Source: Rhodococcus sp. B50
GTDB taxonomy: Bacteria; Actinomycetota; Actinomycetes; Mycobacteriales; Mycobacteriaceae
Length of the DNA stretch: 64,000 nucleotides
Assembly (NCBI RefSeq): GCF_013602415.1
Contig: NZ_WPAG02000002.1
Coordinates: 620,001 to 684,000, forward strand
Reading direction: 5' to 3'
Position numbers and translations under genes: made by a program. Below, one piece after another: positions 30,715 to 39,274 of this stretch. The notes beneath the pieces are model-generated. The model was not told the DNA's origin. It saw only the letters and a program-made list of their open reading frames with translations, and ran no database searches. The number at the start of each line of letters is the position of its first letter. Position 1 is the first letter of the stretch.

Positions 30715-31424
30715 GCGTCCTCGTCGTCACCGGTACGTCGACCGATGTGGGAAAGACCGTCGCGACCGCCGCACTGGCCGCGAACGCCGTGGCTGCGGGG
30801 CTGCGGGTCGCGGTGTGCAAGCCCGCCCAGACGGGTGTCGCGGACGACGGCCCGGGCGACCTGCAGGAGATCCGCCGGCTGGTCGGGGACTCGGTCCGCC
30901 TCGTCGAACTCGCTCGGTACCCCGACCCGCTCGCACCCGATACCGCCGCGCGGCGCAGCGGACGCCGGCTGCTCGAGCTCGACGAGGTCGTCGACGCCGT
31001 CCGGGCTCTCGACGCCGGATACGACCTCACCCTCGTCGAAGGCGCCGGAGGTCTGCTCGTCCGCCTCGGCGTCGGCGGCTTCACCCTCGCCGACGTCGCA
31101 GCCACGCTCGTCGCACCTGCGGTGGTCGTCGTGGCGGCGGGACTGGGCACGCTCAACCACACCGCGCTCACCGTGGCCGCACTGCACTCGGCGGGGGTCG
31201 CCTGCCGGGGAGTGATCATCGGATCCTGGCCTGCCGCACCGACTCTGGCGGAGCGGTGCAATCTCGACGACCTCCCGGCCGTCGCCGGCGTCCCCGTGCT
31301 GGGCCGGATCCCGGCCGGCAGCGGCGCACTCGATGCCGCCCGCTTCGCCGTGCGGGTCTCCGAATGGCTGGGGTCGCCGCTCCGGACGAAACGGCTTGCG
31401 GGCGACGCTTCCGTTGTACTGTGA
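30711..31424 (+). CDS. bioD: Dethiobiotin synthetase
   Basis: ATP-dependent carboxylase that closes the ureido ring to give dethiobiotin. The 237-aa protein has a P-loop [11 protein letters not shown] (about residues 8-18), the lysine region CKPAQTG (about 37-43), and VEGAGGLLV (about 113-121). The GTG start overlaps the bioF stop (GTGA). With bioF it forms an operon under one BioQ-type operator. Length is standard. Confidence 0.95.
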   Translation: MSVLVVTGTSTDVGKTVATAALAANAVAAGLRVAVCKPAQTGVADDGPGDLQEIRRLVGDSVRLVELARYPDPLAPDTAARRSGRRLLELDEVVDAVRALDAGYDLTLVEGAGGLLVRLGVGGFTLADVAATLVAPAVVVVAAGLGTLNHTALTVAALHSAGVACRGVIIGSWPAAPTLAERCNLDDLPAVAGVPVLGRIPAGSGALDAARFAVRVSEWLGSPLRTKRLAGDASVVL

Positions 31425-31501
31425 TGGATGCCACACTGCAACTGGCCTGTCCTATCGTGTCGGCCGGCGCGACATGCCGACCGCTCGGCCCGGAGGTACG
31501 G

Positions 31502-31789
31502 ATGTCCACCAGCGAAGTGCAGGAACTTCAGCGCACCGCCGCACACCTGCGCCACTGCCTCGGATCACTACGATCGCGCTACGGGGACGCAGCCCCCGTC
31601 CGGAGGCTGGCGAACGACCTCGAGCGTCTCGACATCGACATACGCGACTTCGCCGAACATCCTCCGCGCGAGGTCGTCAACAGTCTCGGTGAACGCATCC
31701 CGATCCCCGACACGCCGTACGACGACACGTTGTTCCGCGGAACGGACACGGACGACGAAGGTCTCGGCGGGCTGCACGGCTCGCGGTGA
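31502..31789 (+). CDS. Small conserved-looking soluble protein of unknown function
   Basis: A 95-aa charged protein without signal or membrane segment. The first half is predicted helical (EVQELQRTAAHLRHCLGSL, then RRLANDLERLDIDIRDFA) and the second half is Pro/Asp-rich. I do not recognise the family. It starts 77 bp after bioD and its stop overlaps the GTG of the succinate dehydrogenase membrane subunit (GTGA). It may therefore be expressed with the sdh genes, or may bridge the bio and sdh transcripts. Confidence 0.68.
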   Translation: MSTSEVQELQRTAAHLRHCLGSLRSRYGDAAPVRRLANDLERLDIDIRDFAEHPPREVVNSLGERIPIPDTPYDDTLFRGTDTDDEGLGGLHGSR

Positions 31790-32622
31790 GCACGTCCGAG
31801 GCGACGCCGGCGGCTCGCGGCACGCCCGCCACCGGTGTCCGCTCCGAAGGCCGCGCCCGGATCGCCGCACGCACGCTACGCAACGACCGCTGGTGGCAGA
31901 CACCCGCACTCACCGCGCTCGGCCTCGGTGTGTTCGTGGTGTACGCGACGATCCGCTCGTTCGTGCGCAGCGCCTACTACGTCGAGGACTACCACTATCT
32001 GACGCCGTTCTATTCCCCGTGCGTGAGCGCATCCTGCGTGGACGGTGCCCGCCACTTCGGAACCTGGGTCGGCGAACTCCCGATGTGGATCCCGCTCGCG
32101 TTCCTGTCGTTGCCGTTCCTGCTCGGCTTCCGCCTGACCTGCTATTACTACCGCAAGGCCTACTACCGCTCGTTCTGGTTGTCGCCGCCCGCGTGCGCGG
32201 TGGCCGAACCGCACGCGCGCTACAGCGGCGAGACCAGGCTGCCGCTGATCCTGCAGAACTCGCACCGCTACTTCTTCTACGCCGGCTTCGTGGTGTCGCT
32301 GATCAACACCTACGACATGATCGCGGCCTTTCGCAGCCCGAGTGGATTCGGCATCGGACTCGGCAATCTGATCCTGCTGATCAACGTGATCCTGCTCTGG
32401 GGATACACGCTCTCGTGCCATTCGTGTCGGCACGTCACCGGTGGTCGGCTGCGCCACTTCTCGAAACATCCGGTGCGGTACCGGATCTGGACGTTCCTCT
32501 CGAAGCTCAACACCAGGCATATGCAATTCGCGTGGATCACGCTGGGAACCCTGATCGTCACGGACTTCTACATCATGCTCGTGGCGAGCGACACCATCGC
32601 GGATCTGCGGTTCGTCGGCTGA
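31786..32622 (+). CDS. sdhC: Succinate dehydrogenase membrane subunit (Sdh1/Rv0249c type)
   Basis: A 278-aa membrane anchor of a non-classical succinate dehydrogenase. It has five hydrophobic segments (about residues 41-56, 102-117, 160-178, 188-206, 246-262) and several His (HSCRHVTGGRLRHFSKHP, about 209-226) that could ligate haem or line a quinone site. It belongs with the large single-subunit anchors found next to Sdh1 in mycobacteria (Rv0247c-Rv0249c), not with small paired SdhC/SdhD. GTG 31786 overlaps the upstream stop. The flavoprotein and iron-sulfur genes follow. Confidence 0.82.
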   Translation: MSTSEATPAARGTPATGVRSEGRARIAARTLRNDRWWQTPALTALGLGVFVVYATIRSFVRSAYYVEDYHYLTPFYSPCVSASCVDGARHFGTWVGELPMWIPLAFLSLPFLLGFRLTCYYYRKAYYRSFWLSPPACAVAEPHARYSGETRLPLILQNSHRYFFYAGFVVSLINTYDMIAAFRSPSGFGIGLGNLILLINVILLWGYTLSCHSCRHVTGGRLRHFSKHPVRYRIWTFLSKLNTRHMQFAWITLGTLIVTDFYIMLVASDTIADLRFVG

Positions 32623-32685
32623 CGGACCCGAGCAGTCCCGAGCAGTACGGCGGAAGGGCAGGACACCGGAAGAGGGGAAGCGCAG

Positions 32686-34602
32686 ATGGTGGATGTCGAA
32701 CGGCACAAGGTCGACGTCGTGGTGATCGGAGCGGGCGGCGCCGGACTCCGAGCGGTCATCGAGGCGCGGCAACGTGGCTTCTCCGTCGCCGTGGTGTGCA
32801 AGTCGCTGTTCGGCAAGGCCCACACCGTGATGGCCGAAGGCGGATGCGCCGCCGCGATGGGCAACGCCAATCCCCGGGATTCCTGGCAGGTCCACTTCCA
32901 GGACACGATGCGCGGCGGCAAGTTCCTCAACAACTGGCGGATGGCCGAATTGCATGCGCGTGAAGCCCCCGACCGGGTGTGGGAACTGGAAACCTACGGA
33001 GCACTGTTCGACCGGACACCCGACGGACGGATCAGCCAGCGCAATTTCGGTGGCCATACCTATCCGCGACTCGCCCACGTCGGCGATCGCACCGGACTCG
33101 AACTCATCCGCACCATGCAGCAGAAGATCGTGTCGCTGCAGCAGGAGGACCACGCCGAACACGGGGACTACGAGGCGCGGGTGCGGGTCTTCGCAGAATG
33201 CACCATCACCGAACTGCTGAAGGACGCGGAAGGTCGCATCGCGGGCGCCTTCGGATACTGGCGAGAGACCGGGCGATTCGTGTTGTTCGAGGCGCCCGCG
33301 GTGGTCGTCGCGACCGGTGGTATCGGTAAGTCGTGGAAGGTCACATCGAACTCGTGGGAGTACACGGGCGACGGGCACGCTCTCGCCCTGCGCGCCGGGG
33401 CCGCCCTGATCAACATGGAGTTCGTCCAGTTCCACCCGACGGGGATGATCTGGCCGCCCAGTGTCAAGGGAATCCTCGTCACCGAGGGCGTGCGCGGCGA
33501 CGGTGGGGTGCTGAAGAACTCCGAGGGGGAGCGGTTCATGTTCTCCTATATCCCTCCGGTGTTCAAAGGCCAGTACGCCGAGACCGAGGAGGAAGCCGAC
33601 CGCTGGTACGACGACCAGGAGAACAACCGTCGCACCCCTGATCTGCTCCCGCGCGACGAGGTTGCCCGCGCCATCACTTCGGAGGTCAAGGAAGGCCGGG
33701 GCACCCCGCACGGCGGGGTCTTCCTCGATATCGCGTCGCGGAAGCCGGCCGCCGAAATCATGCGCCGGTTGCCGTCGATGCACCACCAGTTCAAGGAGCT
33801 CGCCGACGTCGACATCACCGCCGAAGCAATGGAGGTCGGCCCGACCTGCCACTACGTGATGGGCGGAATCGAGGTCGACCCCGATACCGGTGCTGCCGCG
33901 GTCCCGGGCCTGTTCGCCGCCGGGGAGTGCTCCGGTGGCATGCACGGATCGAATCGCTTGGGTGGGAACTCGCTGTCGGACCTGCTGGTCTTCGGTCGCC
34001 GGGCCGGTCTCGGCGCAGCCGACTACGTCCAGGGCCTGACGACGCGACCGGCCGTCGCCGAGGCCGACATCGACGCCGCCGCCCGCGCCGCGCTTGCTCC
34101 CTTCGATCCGGCGGAGGCCGACCGCGCCGAGAATCCGTACACCCTGCACACCGATCTGCAGCAGGTCATGCAGGATCTCGTGGGCATCATCCGCCGCGCG
34201 GACGAGGTCGAACGCGCGCTCGCCGAACTCGACGGGTTGCGGTCCCGGATCCGGAACGTCGCGGTGGAGGGGCACCGCCAGTTCAACCCGGGCTGGCATC
34301 TCGCCCTGGACCTGCGGAACATGCTGCTCGTGTGCGAATGCGTCGCCCGAGCCGCGCTGCAGCGCACCGAGAGTCGCGGGGGACACACCCGCGACGACTA
34401 CCCGTCGATGGATGCCGAATGGCGTCGCACCCTGCTCACCTGCCGCCTCGCCGGCGGCGACCCGTTCGTCCCGGACGTGTCGGTCACCGCCGAGCGACAG
34501 GAACCGATGCGCGCCGACCTGCTCGAACTGTTCGACATCGACGAGCTCGGGAAGTACTACACCGACGAGGAACTCGCGGACCATCCCGGACGGAGGGGTT
34601 GA
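32686..34602 (+). CDS. sdhA: Succinate dehydrogenase flavoprotein subunit
   Basis: Oxidises succinate to fumarate with covalent FAD. The 638-aa protein has the dinucleotide-binding loop VVVIGAGGAGLRA (residues 11-23), His46 in GKAHTVMAEGG as the likely covalent FAD attachment, and the substrate region QFHPTGMIWPP (about 247-257). MHGSNRLGGNSLSDLLVFGRRAG (split here as MHGSNRLGG then NSLSDLLVFG, about 419-437) follows, with a C-terminal helical domain. The type matches the actinobacterial Sdh1 flavoprotein (Rv0248c). A GAGGGGAAGCGCAG leader precedes ATG 32686. Confidence 0.93.
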   Translation: MVDVERHKVDVVVIGAGGAGLRAVIEARQRGFSVAVVCKSLFGKAHTVMAEGGCAAAMGNANPRDSWQVHFQDTMRGGKFLNNWRMAELHAREAPDRVWELETYGALFDRTPDGRISQRNFGGHTYPRLAHVGDRTGLELIRTMQQKIVSLQQEDHAEHGDYEARVRVFAECTITELLKDAEGRIAGAFGYWRETGRFVLFEAPAVVVATGGIGKSWKVTSNSWEYTGDGHALALRAGAALINMEFVQFHPTGMIWPPSVKGILVTEGVRGDGGVLKNSEGERFMFSYIPPVFKGQYAETEEEADRWYDDQENNRRTPDLLPRDEVARAITSEVKEGRGTPHGGVFLDIASRKPAAEIMRRLPSMHHQFKELADVDITAEAMEVGPTCHYVMGGIEVDPDTGAAAVPGLFAAGECSGGMHGSNRLGGNSLSDLLVFGRRAGLGAADYVQGLTTRPAVAEADIDAAARAALAPFDPAEADRAENPYTLHTDLQQVMQDLVGIIRRADEVERALAELDGLRSRIRNVAVEGHRQFNPGWHLALDLRNMLLVCECVARAALQRTESRGGHTRDDYPSMDAEWRRTLLTCRLAGGDPFVPDVSVTAERQEPMRADLLELFDIDELGKYYTDEELADHPGRRG

Positions 34603-34603
34603 G

Positions 34604-35350
34604 ATGGGATATCGAGCGTCGTTCAGGATCTGGCGGGGCGACGCCGACGGCGGGCAGCTGCGCGACTACACCGTCGAGGTCAACGAAGGCGAGGTCGTCC
34701 TCGACATCCTGCACCGCCTGCAGGCCACCCAGGCGCCGGATCTCGCCGTGCGCTGGAACTGCAAGGCGGGCAAGTGCGGATCCTGCTCGGCGGAGGTCGA
34801 CGGCCGCCCGCGCCTGACATGCATGACCCGAATGTCGCTGTTCGATCCCGACGCGACCGTCACCGTGACGCCGATGCGGACCTTCCCGATCATCAGAGAT
34901 CTCGTCACCGACGTCTCGTTCAACTACCGAAAGGCGCGGGAGATACCGGCCTTCGCGCCACCCCCGGATCTCGCGCCGGGGGAGTACCGGATGCAGCAGG
35001 TCGACGTGCAGCGCTCCCAGGAGTTCCGCAAGTGCATCGAATGCTATCTGTGCCAGAACGTCTGCCACGTCGTGCGCGACCACGAGGAGAACAAGGAGGC
35101 GTTCGCCGGGCCGCGCTATCTGATGCGTATCGCGGAACTCGAGATGCATCCGCTCGACGTGGCCGACCGCCGCGACGTCGCCCAGGACGAGCACGGCCTG
35201 GGCATGTGCAACATCACCAAGTGCTGCACCGAGGTGTGCCCGGAGAACATCCACATCACCGACAACGCGTTGATCCCGATGAAGGAACGCGTCGCGGGCC
35301 GCCGCTACGACCCGATCGTCTGGCTCGGCAACAAACTGTTCCGCCGCTGA
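34604..35350 (+). CDS. sdhB: Succinate dehydrogenase iron-sulfur subunit
   Basis: Carries electrons from the flavoprotein to the quinone. The 248-aa protein has a plant-type 2Fe-2S motif CKAGKCGSC with a fourth Cys in PRLTCM (about residues 50-69). Bacterial ferredoxin-type motifs follow: CIECYLCQNVCH (about 146-157) and CNITKCCTEVCPEN (about 204-217). This is the full set for one 2Fe-2S plus two further clusters. ATG 34604 lies 1 bp after the sdhA stop. It closes the sdh operon. Confidence 0.94.
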   Translation: MGYRASFRIWRGDADGGQLRDYTVEVNEGEVVLDILHRLQATQAPDLAVRWNCKAGKCGSCSAEVDGRPRLTCMTRMSLFDPDATVTVTPMRTFPIIRDLVTDVSFNYRKAREIPAFAPPPDLAPGEYRMQQVDVQRSQEFRKCIECYLCQNVCHVVRDHEENKEAFAGPRYLMRIAELEMHPLDVADRRDVAQDEHGLGMCNITKCCTEVCPENIHITDNALIPMKERVAGRRYDPIVWLGNKLFRR

Positions 35351-35368
35351 CCGGGAACGCCGACTGCG

Positions 35369-36364
35369 TCAGTTCACGCGCTCGGCGACGAGGGGAACGA
35401 GCTCGTCGAGCGCGAACGGAACCGACAGCACCGAGTTCGTCGAGAACGCCGCGGAGATGTCGGAATCGCTGTCGAGCACGAGGAACCGGCCGTCGCGCAC
35501 TGCCGGGATCTGCTGGAAGACCGGATTGTCGGTCACCTCCGCTGCCGGCACGTAGATCGGCAGCACGATGAGCAGATCCGCGTCGAGGAGGTTCAGGTTC
35601 TCGTCGGAGACGGTGATGAAGAAATCGTCCGACGCTGCGGCCTGCACCTGCGGATTGTTCACGAAGCCGAGCTCGGTCATGAAGTCCACGCGCGAGTCAC
35701 CGATGACATAGGCGCCCCAGCCCTCGGAGGTGTACGAGGCGACGGTGACGGTCTTGCCCGCGAACTCCGGGTTGTCGGCGGCGGCCTGCGCGAAATCCGC
35801 ATCGATCTGCGACAGCAGTTCGGCGCCCTTGTCCGGCACACCGAGAGCCGTTGCCACCGAGGTCACCTGGTCGTCGAGCGAGGTGAGGTAGGCGTCGCTG
35901 CCTTCGGGGCCGCTGATCGTCGTGGCGATCCCCGACAGCGACTCGTAGCGGGCCGGCTCGCCGGAACTCTTGGTGTCGAGGATCAGATCGGGGGTCTGGG
36001 CCGCGAGCAGTTCGAAGGACGGTTCGATCGTGCCGATGAGCTCCGGCGGCGAGTCGTACAGCCCCTGCGCCCACGGTCCCACGCCGTCGCCGCCGAAGGC
36101 GAGCCAGTCGCTCGCGGCCACCGGTTGAACACCGAGTGCCAGTGCGGTTTCGGCGTCGCCCCAGCCGAGTGCCGCGACACGCTCGGGGGCGGAGTCGACG
36201 GTGACCTCCCCGAACTTCGTGTCGACGGTGACGGGGAACGCGCCGTCGGCCGCAGCCGAGTCGGCCTCCGTCTCCGTGTCGGACGATCCGCACGCGGTCA
36301 GCGCGATCGCGGTGGCCGTGAACAGCGCGGCGGAACGGAGCAGAGCGGCGGATCGGCGTGTCAT
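35369..36364 (-). CDS. Iron-siderophore ABC transporter substrate-binding lipoprotein (FecB type)
   Basis: A 331-aa periplasmic-binding-type lipoprotein. The signal peptide ends at lipobox LTAC with Cys25. The binding fold starts at about residue 45 (FPVTVDTKFGEVTVDSAPERVAALGW), a signature of Fe3+-siderophore and haem binding proteins. The middle has PDLILDTKSSG and the last third the second lobe. No permease or ATPase gene lies beside it, so partners are elsewhere. It is divergent from an MFS gene, with a putative IdeR/DtxR box between the two starts. Confidence 0.9.
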   Translation of the reverse strand: MTRRSAALLRSAALFTATAIALTACGSSDTETEADSAAADGAFPVTVDTKFGEVTVDSAPERVAALGWGDAETALALGVQPVAASDWLAFGGDGVGPWAQGLYDSPPELIGTIEPSFELLAAQTPDLILDTKSSGEPARYESLSGIATTISGPEGSDAYLTSLDDQVTSVATALGVPDKGAELLSQIDADFAQAAADNPEFAGKTVTVASYTSEGWGAYVIGDSRVDFMTELGFVNNPQVQAAASDDFFITVSDENLNLLDADLLIVLPIYVPAAEVTDNPVFQQIPAVRDGRFLVLDSDSDISAAFSTNSVLSVPFALDELVPLVAERVN

Positions 36365-36395
36365 TGAGGGCCTCGAGTCTGTCGAACGATGAGTG

Positions 36396-36409
36396 AGGTG
36401 ATCCTAACC
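36396..36409. promoter_or_regulatory. Putative IdeR/DtxR iron box
   Basis: AGGTGATCCTAACC agrees at 12 of 14 positions with the core AGGTTAGCCTAACC of the DtxR/IdeR box. It lies in the 52-bp gap between the siderophore-binding and MFS genes and could control both. Confidence 0.55.
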
Positions 36410-36416
36410 CGGAGGG

Positions 36417-38081
36417 ATGGGCGAAGGTGAAAACCCGTCGGAAACCGAGCAGGACAGCGGTCCCAGCGCGCACTATGTGTCCGTGACCCCACCCGAGGAC
36501 GGTCGTCCTGCGCGGGCGAGCCTGGTGCTGGCCTCGCTGATCCTCGTCGCCGCAGTGGCGAACCTGAACCTCGCCGTTGCGAACGTGGCGCTACCCGACA
36601 TCGGGAAGGCATTCGACGCGAGCCAGACCGAACTGAACCTCGTCGCGGTCGGCTATTCCGTCGGCCTCGCCGCGTCGGTGCTCTATCTCGGGGCCGTCGG
36701 CGACCGCTACGGGCGAAAGACGATGCTCCTGATCGGCATGGCGTTGTCGGTTCCCGCCTCGGCGGTCGCCGGATTCGCGCCGAACGCCGACGTGTTGTTC
36801 GCCGCCCGGGTGCTCGGCGGCGTGTCCGCGGGTCTGGCGTTTCCCACCACCCTGGCGCTGATCACCGCGTTGTGGTCGGGCGCAGCACGGACCCGCGCGA
36901 TCGCATTGTGGTCGTCGATCGGAGGCGGCCTGACCGCGCTCGGCCCGCTCGTCGCCGGCACCCTGCTCGAGCAGTTCTTCTGGGGATCGGTCTTCCTCGT
37001 GACGATCCCGCTGGCGCTGATCGCCCTCGCGTCGACCTGGGTGTTCGTGCCGAGCCACGTCAACGAGTCGACAGAACCGGTCGACCATCTCGGCGGGATC
37101 GTCTCGGTGGTGCTCGTCGGCTCGCTCGTCCTCGGCATCAACTTCGTGCCGGTCGACGGGATGGCGACCATCGCGGTCTCCGCGCTGGTGATCGCCCTCG
37201 CCGCGGCGATCGTCTTCGTGATGCGTCAGCTACGCGCGCCCAATCCACTGTTCGACCTGCACATCGCCCGGCGCCGCGTGTTCTGGGTCGCGGCCGTGGC
37301 GGGCATCATCGTGTTCGGCACCCTGATGGGCACGATGTACATCAGTCAGCAGTACCTGCAGAACGTGCTCGGGTACTCGACGCTCGCGGCGGGATCGGCA
37401 GCGCTTCCCGCCGCACTCGTGATGGTCCTGGTGGCACCGCATTCGGCGAAGCTCGTCGGGTCGCGCGGCTCCCGCTTCACCCTGCTGTCGGGTTACGTGG
37501 CGATCGTGGCGGGACTCGTCGTCGCACTGACGTTGTGGGACGAGGACGCGCACTACTGGGTGATCGCCCTGGGATTCATGTGCCTGGGAGCGGGCGTGGG
37601 TCTCGCCGGCACCCCCGCCTCACACTCGCTCACCGGATCTGTGCCGGTTTCCCGCGCCGGGATGGCCTCCGGCACCGCCGATCTGCAGCGCGACCTCGGT
37701 GGAGCGATCGTCCAGTCGATCCTCGGTGCGCTGCTCACGGCCGGATACTCGGCCTCGCTCGCGGCGACGATCGCGGCGAGTCCTCAGGCCGCGTCGGTTG
37801 ACGAGCAGACCGAGACCGCACTGGAGAAGTCGTTCGCGGGCGCCGTCGGCACCAGCGAGCGCTTTCCGCAGTACGCGCCACAGATCATCGCGGCCGCCCG
37901 TACGGCGTTCCTCGACGGGGATACCCGCGCGTACACCGCCGCGATCGCCATCGTGCTCATCGGAGCAGCGCTGGTGGCCTTCGCGTTCCCCTCACGTACG
38001 GCCGAGATGGCGCTGCTCGCCCGGTACGCCGAGGAGGACGGCGATGCGGAGGCCGATTCCTCCGGGGAGCCGGCTCGCTGA
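36417..38081 (+). CDS. MFS transporter, DHA2 (EmrB/QacA-like)
   Basis: A 554-aa drug:proton antiporter-type MFS protein with about 14 hydrophobic segments. The first motif is in LVAAVANLNLAVANVALPDIG (here about residues 41-60, without claiming every residue), and motif A follows in LGAVGDRYGRKTMLL (about 93-107). A second half with NPLFDLHIARRRVFW (about 276-290) ends in an acidic cytoplasmic tail. It is divergent from an iron-siderophore binding protein and the two share a putative iron box. Siderophore export is therefore a possible role, but drug export is equally plausible. Confidence 0.88.
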   Translation: MGEGENPSETEQDSGPSAHYVSVTPPEDGRPARASLVLASLILVAAVANLNLAVANVALPDIGKAFDASQTELNLVAVGYSVGLAASVLYLGAVGDRYGRKTMLLIGMALSVPASAVAGFAPNADVLFAARVLGGVSAGLAFPTTLALITALWSGAARTRAIALWSSIGGGLTALGPLVAGTLLEQFFWGSVFLVTIPLALIALASTWVFVPSHVNESTEPVDHLGGIVSVVLVGSLVLGINFVPVDGMATIAVSALVIALAAAIVFVMRQLRAPNPLFDLHIARRRVFWVAAVAGIIVFGTLMGTMYISQQYLQNVLGYSTLAAGSAALPAALVMVLVAPHSAKLVGSRGSRFTLLSGYVAIVAGLVVALTLWDEDAHYWVIALGFMCLGAGVGLAGTPASHSLTGSVPVSRAGMASGTADLQRDLGGAIVQSILGALLTAGYSASLAATIAASPQAASVDEQTETALEKSFAGAVGTSERFPQYAPQIIAAARTAFLDGDTRAYTAAIAIVLIGAALVAFAFPSRTAEMALLARYAEEDGDAEADSSGEPAR

Positions 38082-38116
38082 TCGCGGGTCGTCGTGCCGC
38101 TGGGGTCGTCCGGCGT

Positions 38117-39274
38117 TCACCTCGACTGTGACCAGCGTCCGACGTCGCCCCGTTCGAGCGCGACGGCGAGCAACTCGGGGAAGCGGTCGGGCGTGCACGC
38201 GAAGGCGGGGACCCCGAGTTCGGCGAGCGCCGCCGCGTTGTCGCGGTCGAAGGACGGTGCGCCGTCGTCGGACAGGGCCAGCAGCACCACGACCTGCACA
38301 CCCGCCGCGAGCATCTCCCGGATGCGCGAGAGCATCTCGGCCCGGATCCCGCCCTCGTACAGATCGGAGATGAGCACGAACAACGAATCGGCCGGACGCG
38401 TGATCAGCGACCTGCTGTACGCGATCGCCCGATTGATGTCGGTGCCGCCGCCGAGCTGGGTGCCGAACAGGACGTCGACCGGGTCGGCGAGCTTGTCGGT
38501 CAGATCCACCACGGAGGTGTCGAAGACGACCAGCGAGGTGCGCAGTGCTCGCATCGATGCCAGGACCGCCGCGAACACCGACGCGTACACGACGCTCGAC
38601 GCCATCGAACCGGACTGGTCCACCGCGAGCACCACGTCGCGTTTCACCGCCTGGGAACGACGCCCGTACCCGACGACCTTCTCGGGCACCACCGTGCGAT
38701 GCTCCGGCAGGTAGTGGGCGAGGTTCGCGCGGATCGTGCGATCCCAGTCGATGTCGCGCGGTTTCGGATTCGACGTCCGAGACGACCGGTCGAGCGCACC
38801 CGTGACCGCGGTACGGGTGTGCTGCGCGATGCGGGCTTCTATCTCGCGCACGACCTTCTCGACGACCGTCCGGGCCGTCGCCTTGGTGGTCTCCGGCATC
38901 ACGCGGTTCAGGCTCAGCAGCGTGCCCACGAGGTGGACGTCCGGTTCGACGGCCTCGAGCATCTCGGGTTCGAGGAGCAGCCGGGTCAACCCGAGGCGGT
39001 CCACCGCGTCGCGCTGCATCACCTGAACCACGGAGGTGGGGAAGTAGGTACGGATGTCGCCGAGCCAGCGCGCCACCCGGGGCGCGGACGCGCCGAGGCC
39101 TGCGGTGCGCGGCGCGGTGCCGTCGCCGGGAGCGGTGTCGTACAGCGCGGCGAGCGCGGCGTCCATCGCTGTGTCGTCGGCCGAGGAGAGGGAGCCCGTC
39201 GAGCCCTCGGCCGCCTCACCGAGCGCGAGCCGCCACCGGCGCAGGCGTTCGGTATCTCCGGATTCCGTTGTCAT
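38117..39274 (-). CDS. VWA-domain protein of a MoxR-associated system
   Basis: A 385-aa protein with a helical N-terminal half and a C-terminal von Willebrand A domain. The MIDAS metal site is visible: DQSGSM (about residues 219-224), then TSLVVFDT, and GGTDINRAI (about 277-285). The C-terminus has ACTPDRFPELLAVAL. It resembles E. coli YehP and other MoxR-linked VWA proteins, which are thought to act with the AAA+ partner in assembling or remodelling a target. It is the last of five genes in one operon; its ATG overlaps the DUF5682 stop (ATGA). Confidence 0.88.
   Translation of the reverse strand: MTTESGDTERLRRWRLALGEAAEGSTGSLSSADDTAMDAALAALYDTAPGDGTAPRTAGLGASAPRVARWLGDIRTYFPTSVVQVMQRDAVDRLGLTRLLLEPEMLEAVEPDVHLVGTLLSLNRVMPETTKATARTVVEKVVREIEARIAQHTRTAVTGALDRSSRTSNPKPRDIDWDRTIRANLAHYLPEHRTVVPEKVVGYGRRSQAVKRDVVLAVDQSGSMASSVVYASVFAAVLASMRALRTSLVVFDTSVVDLTDKLADPVDVLFGTQLGGGTDINRAIAYSRSLITRPADSLFVLISDLYEGGIRAEMLSRIREMLAAGVQVVVLLALSDDGAPSFDRDNAAALAELGVPAFACTPDRFPELLAVALERGDVGRWSQSR

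Noticed and set aside
31876..34584. A 902-residue minus-strand frame opposite sdhC/sdhA
   Set aside because: The plus strand encodes a flavoprotein with FAD and substrate motifs; the minus frame is a shadow.
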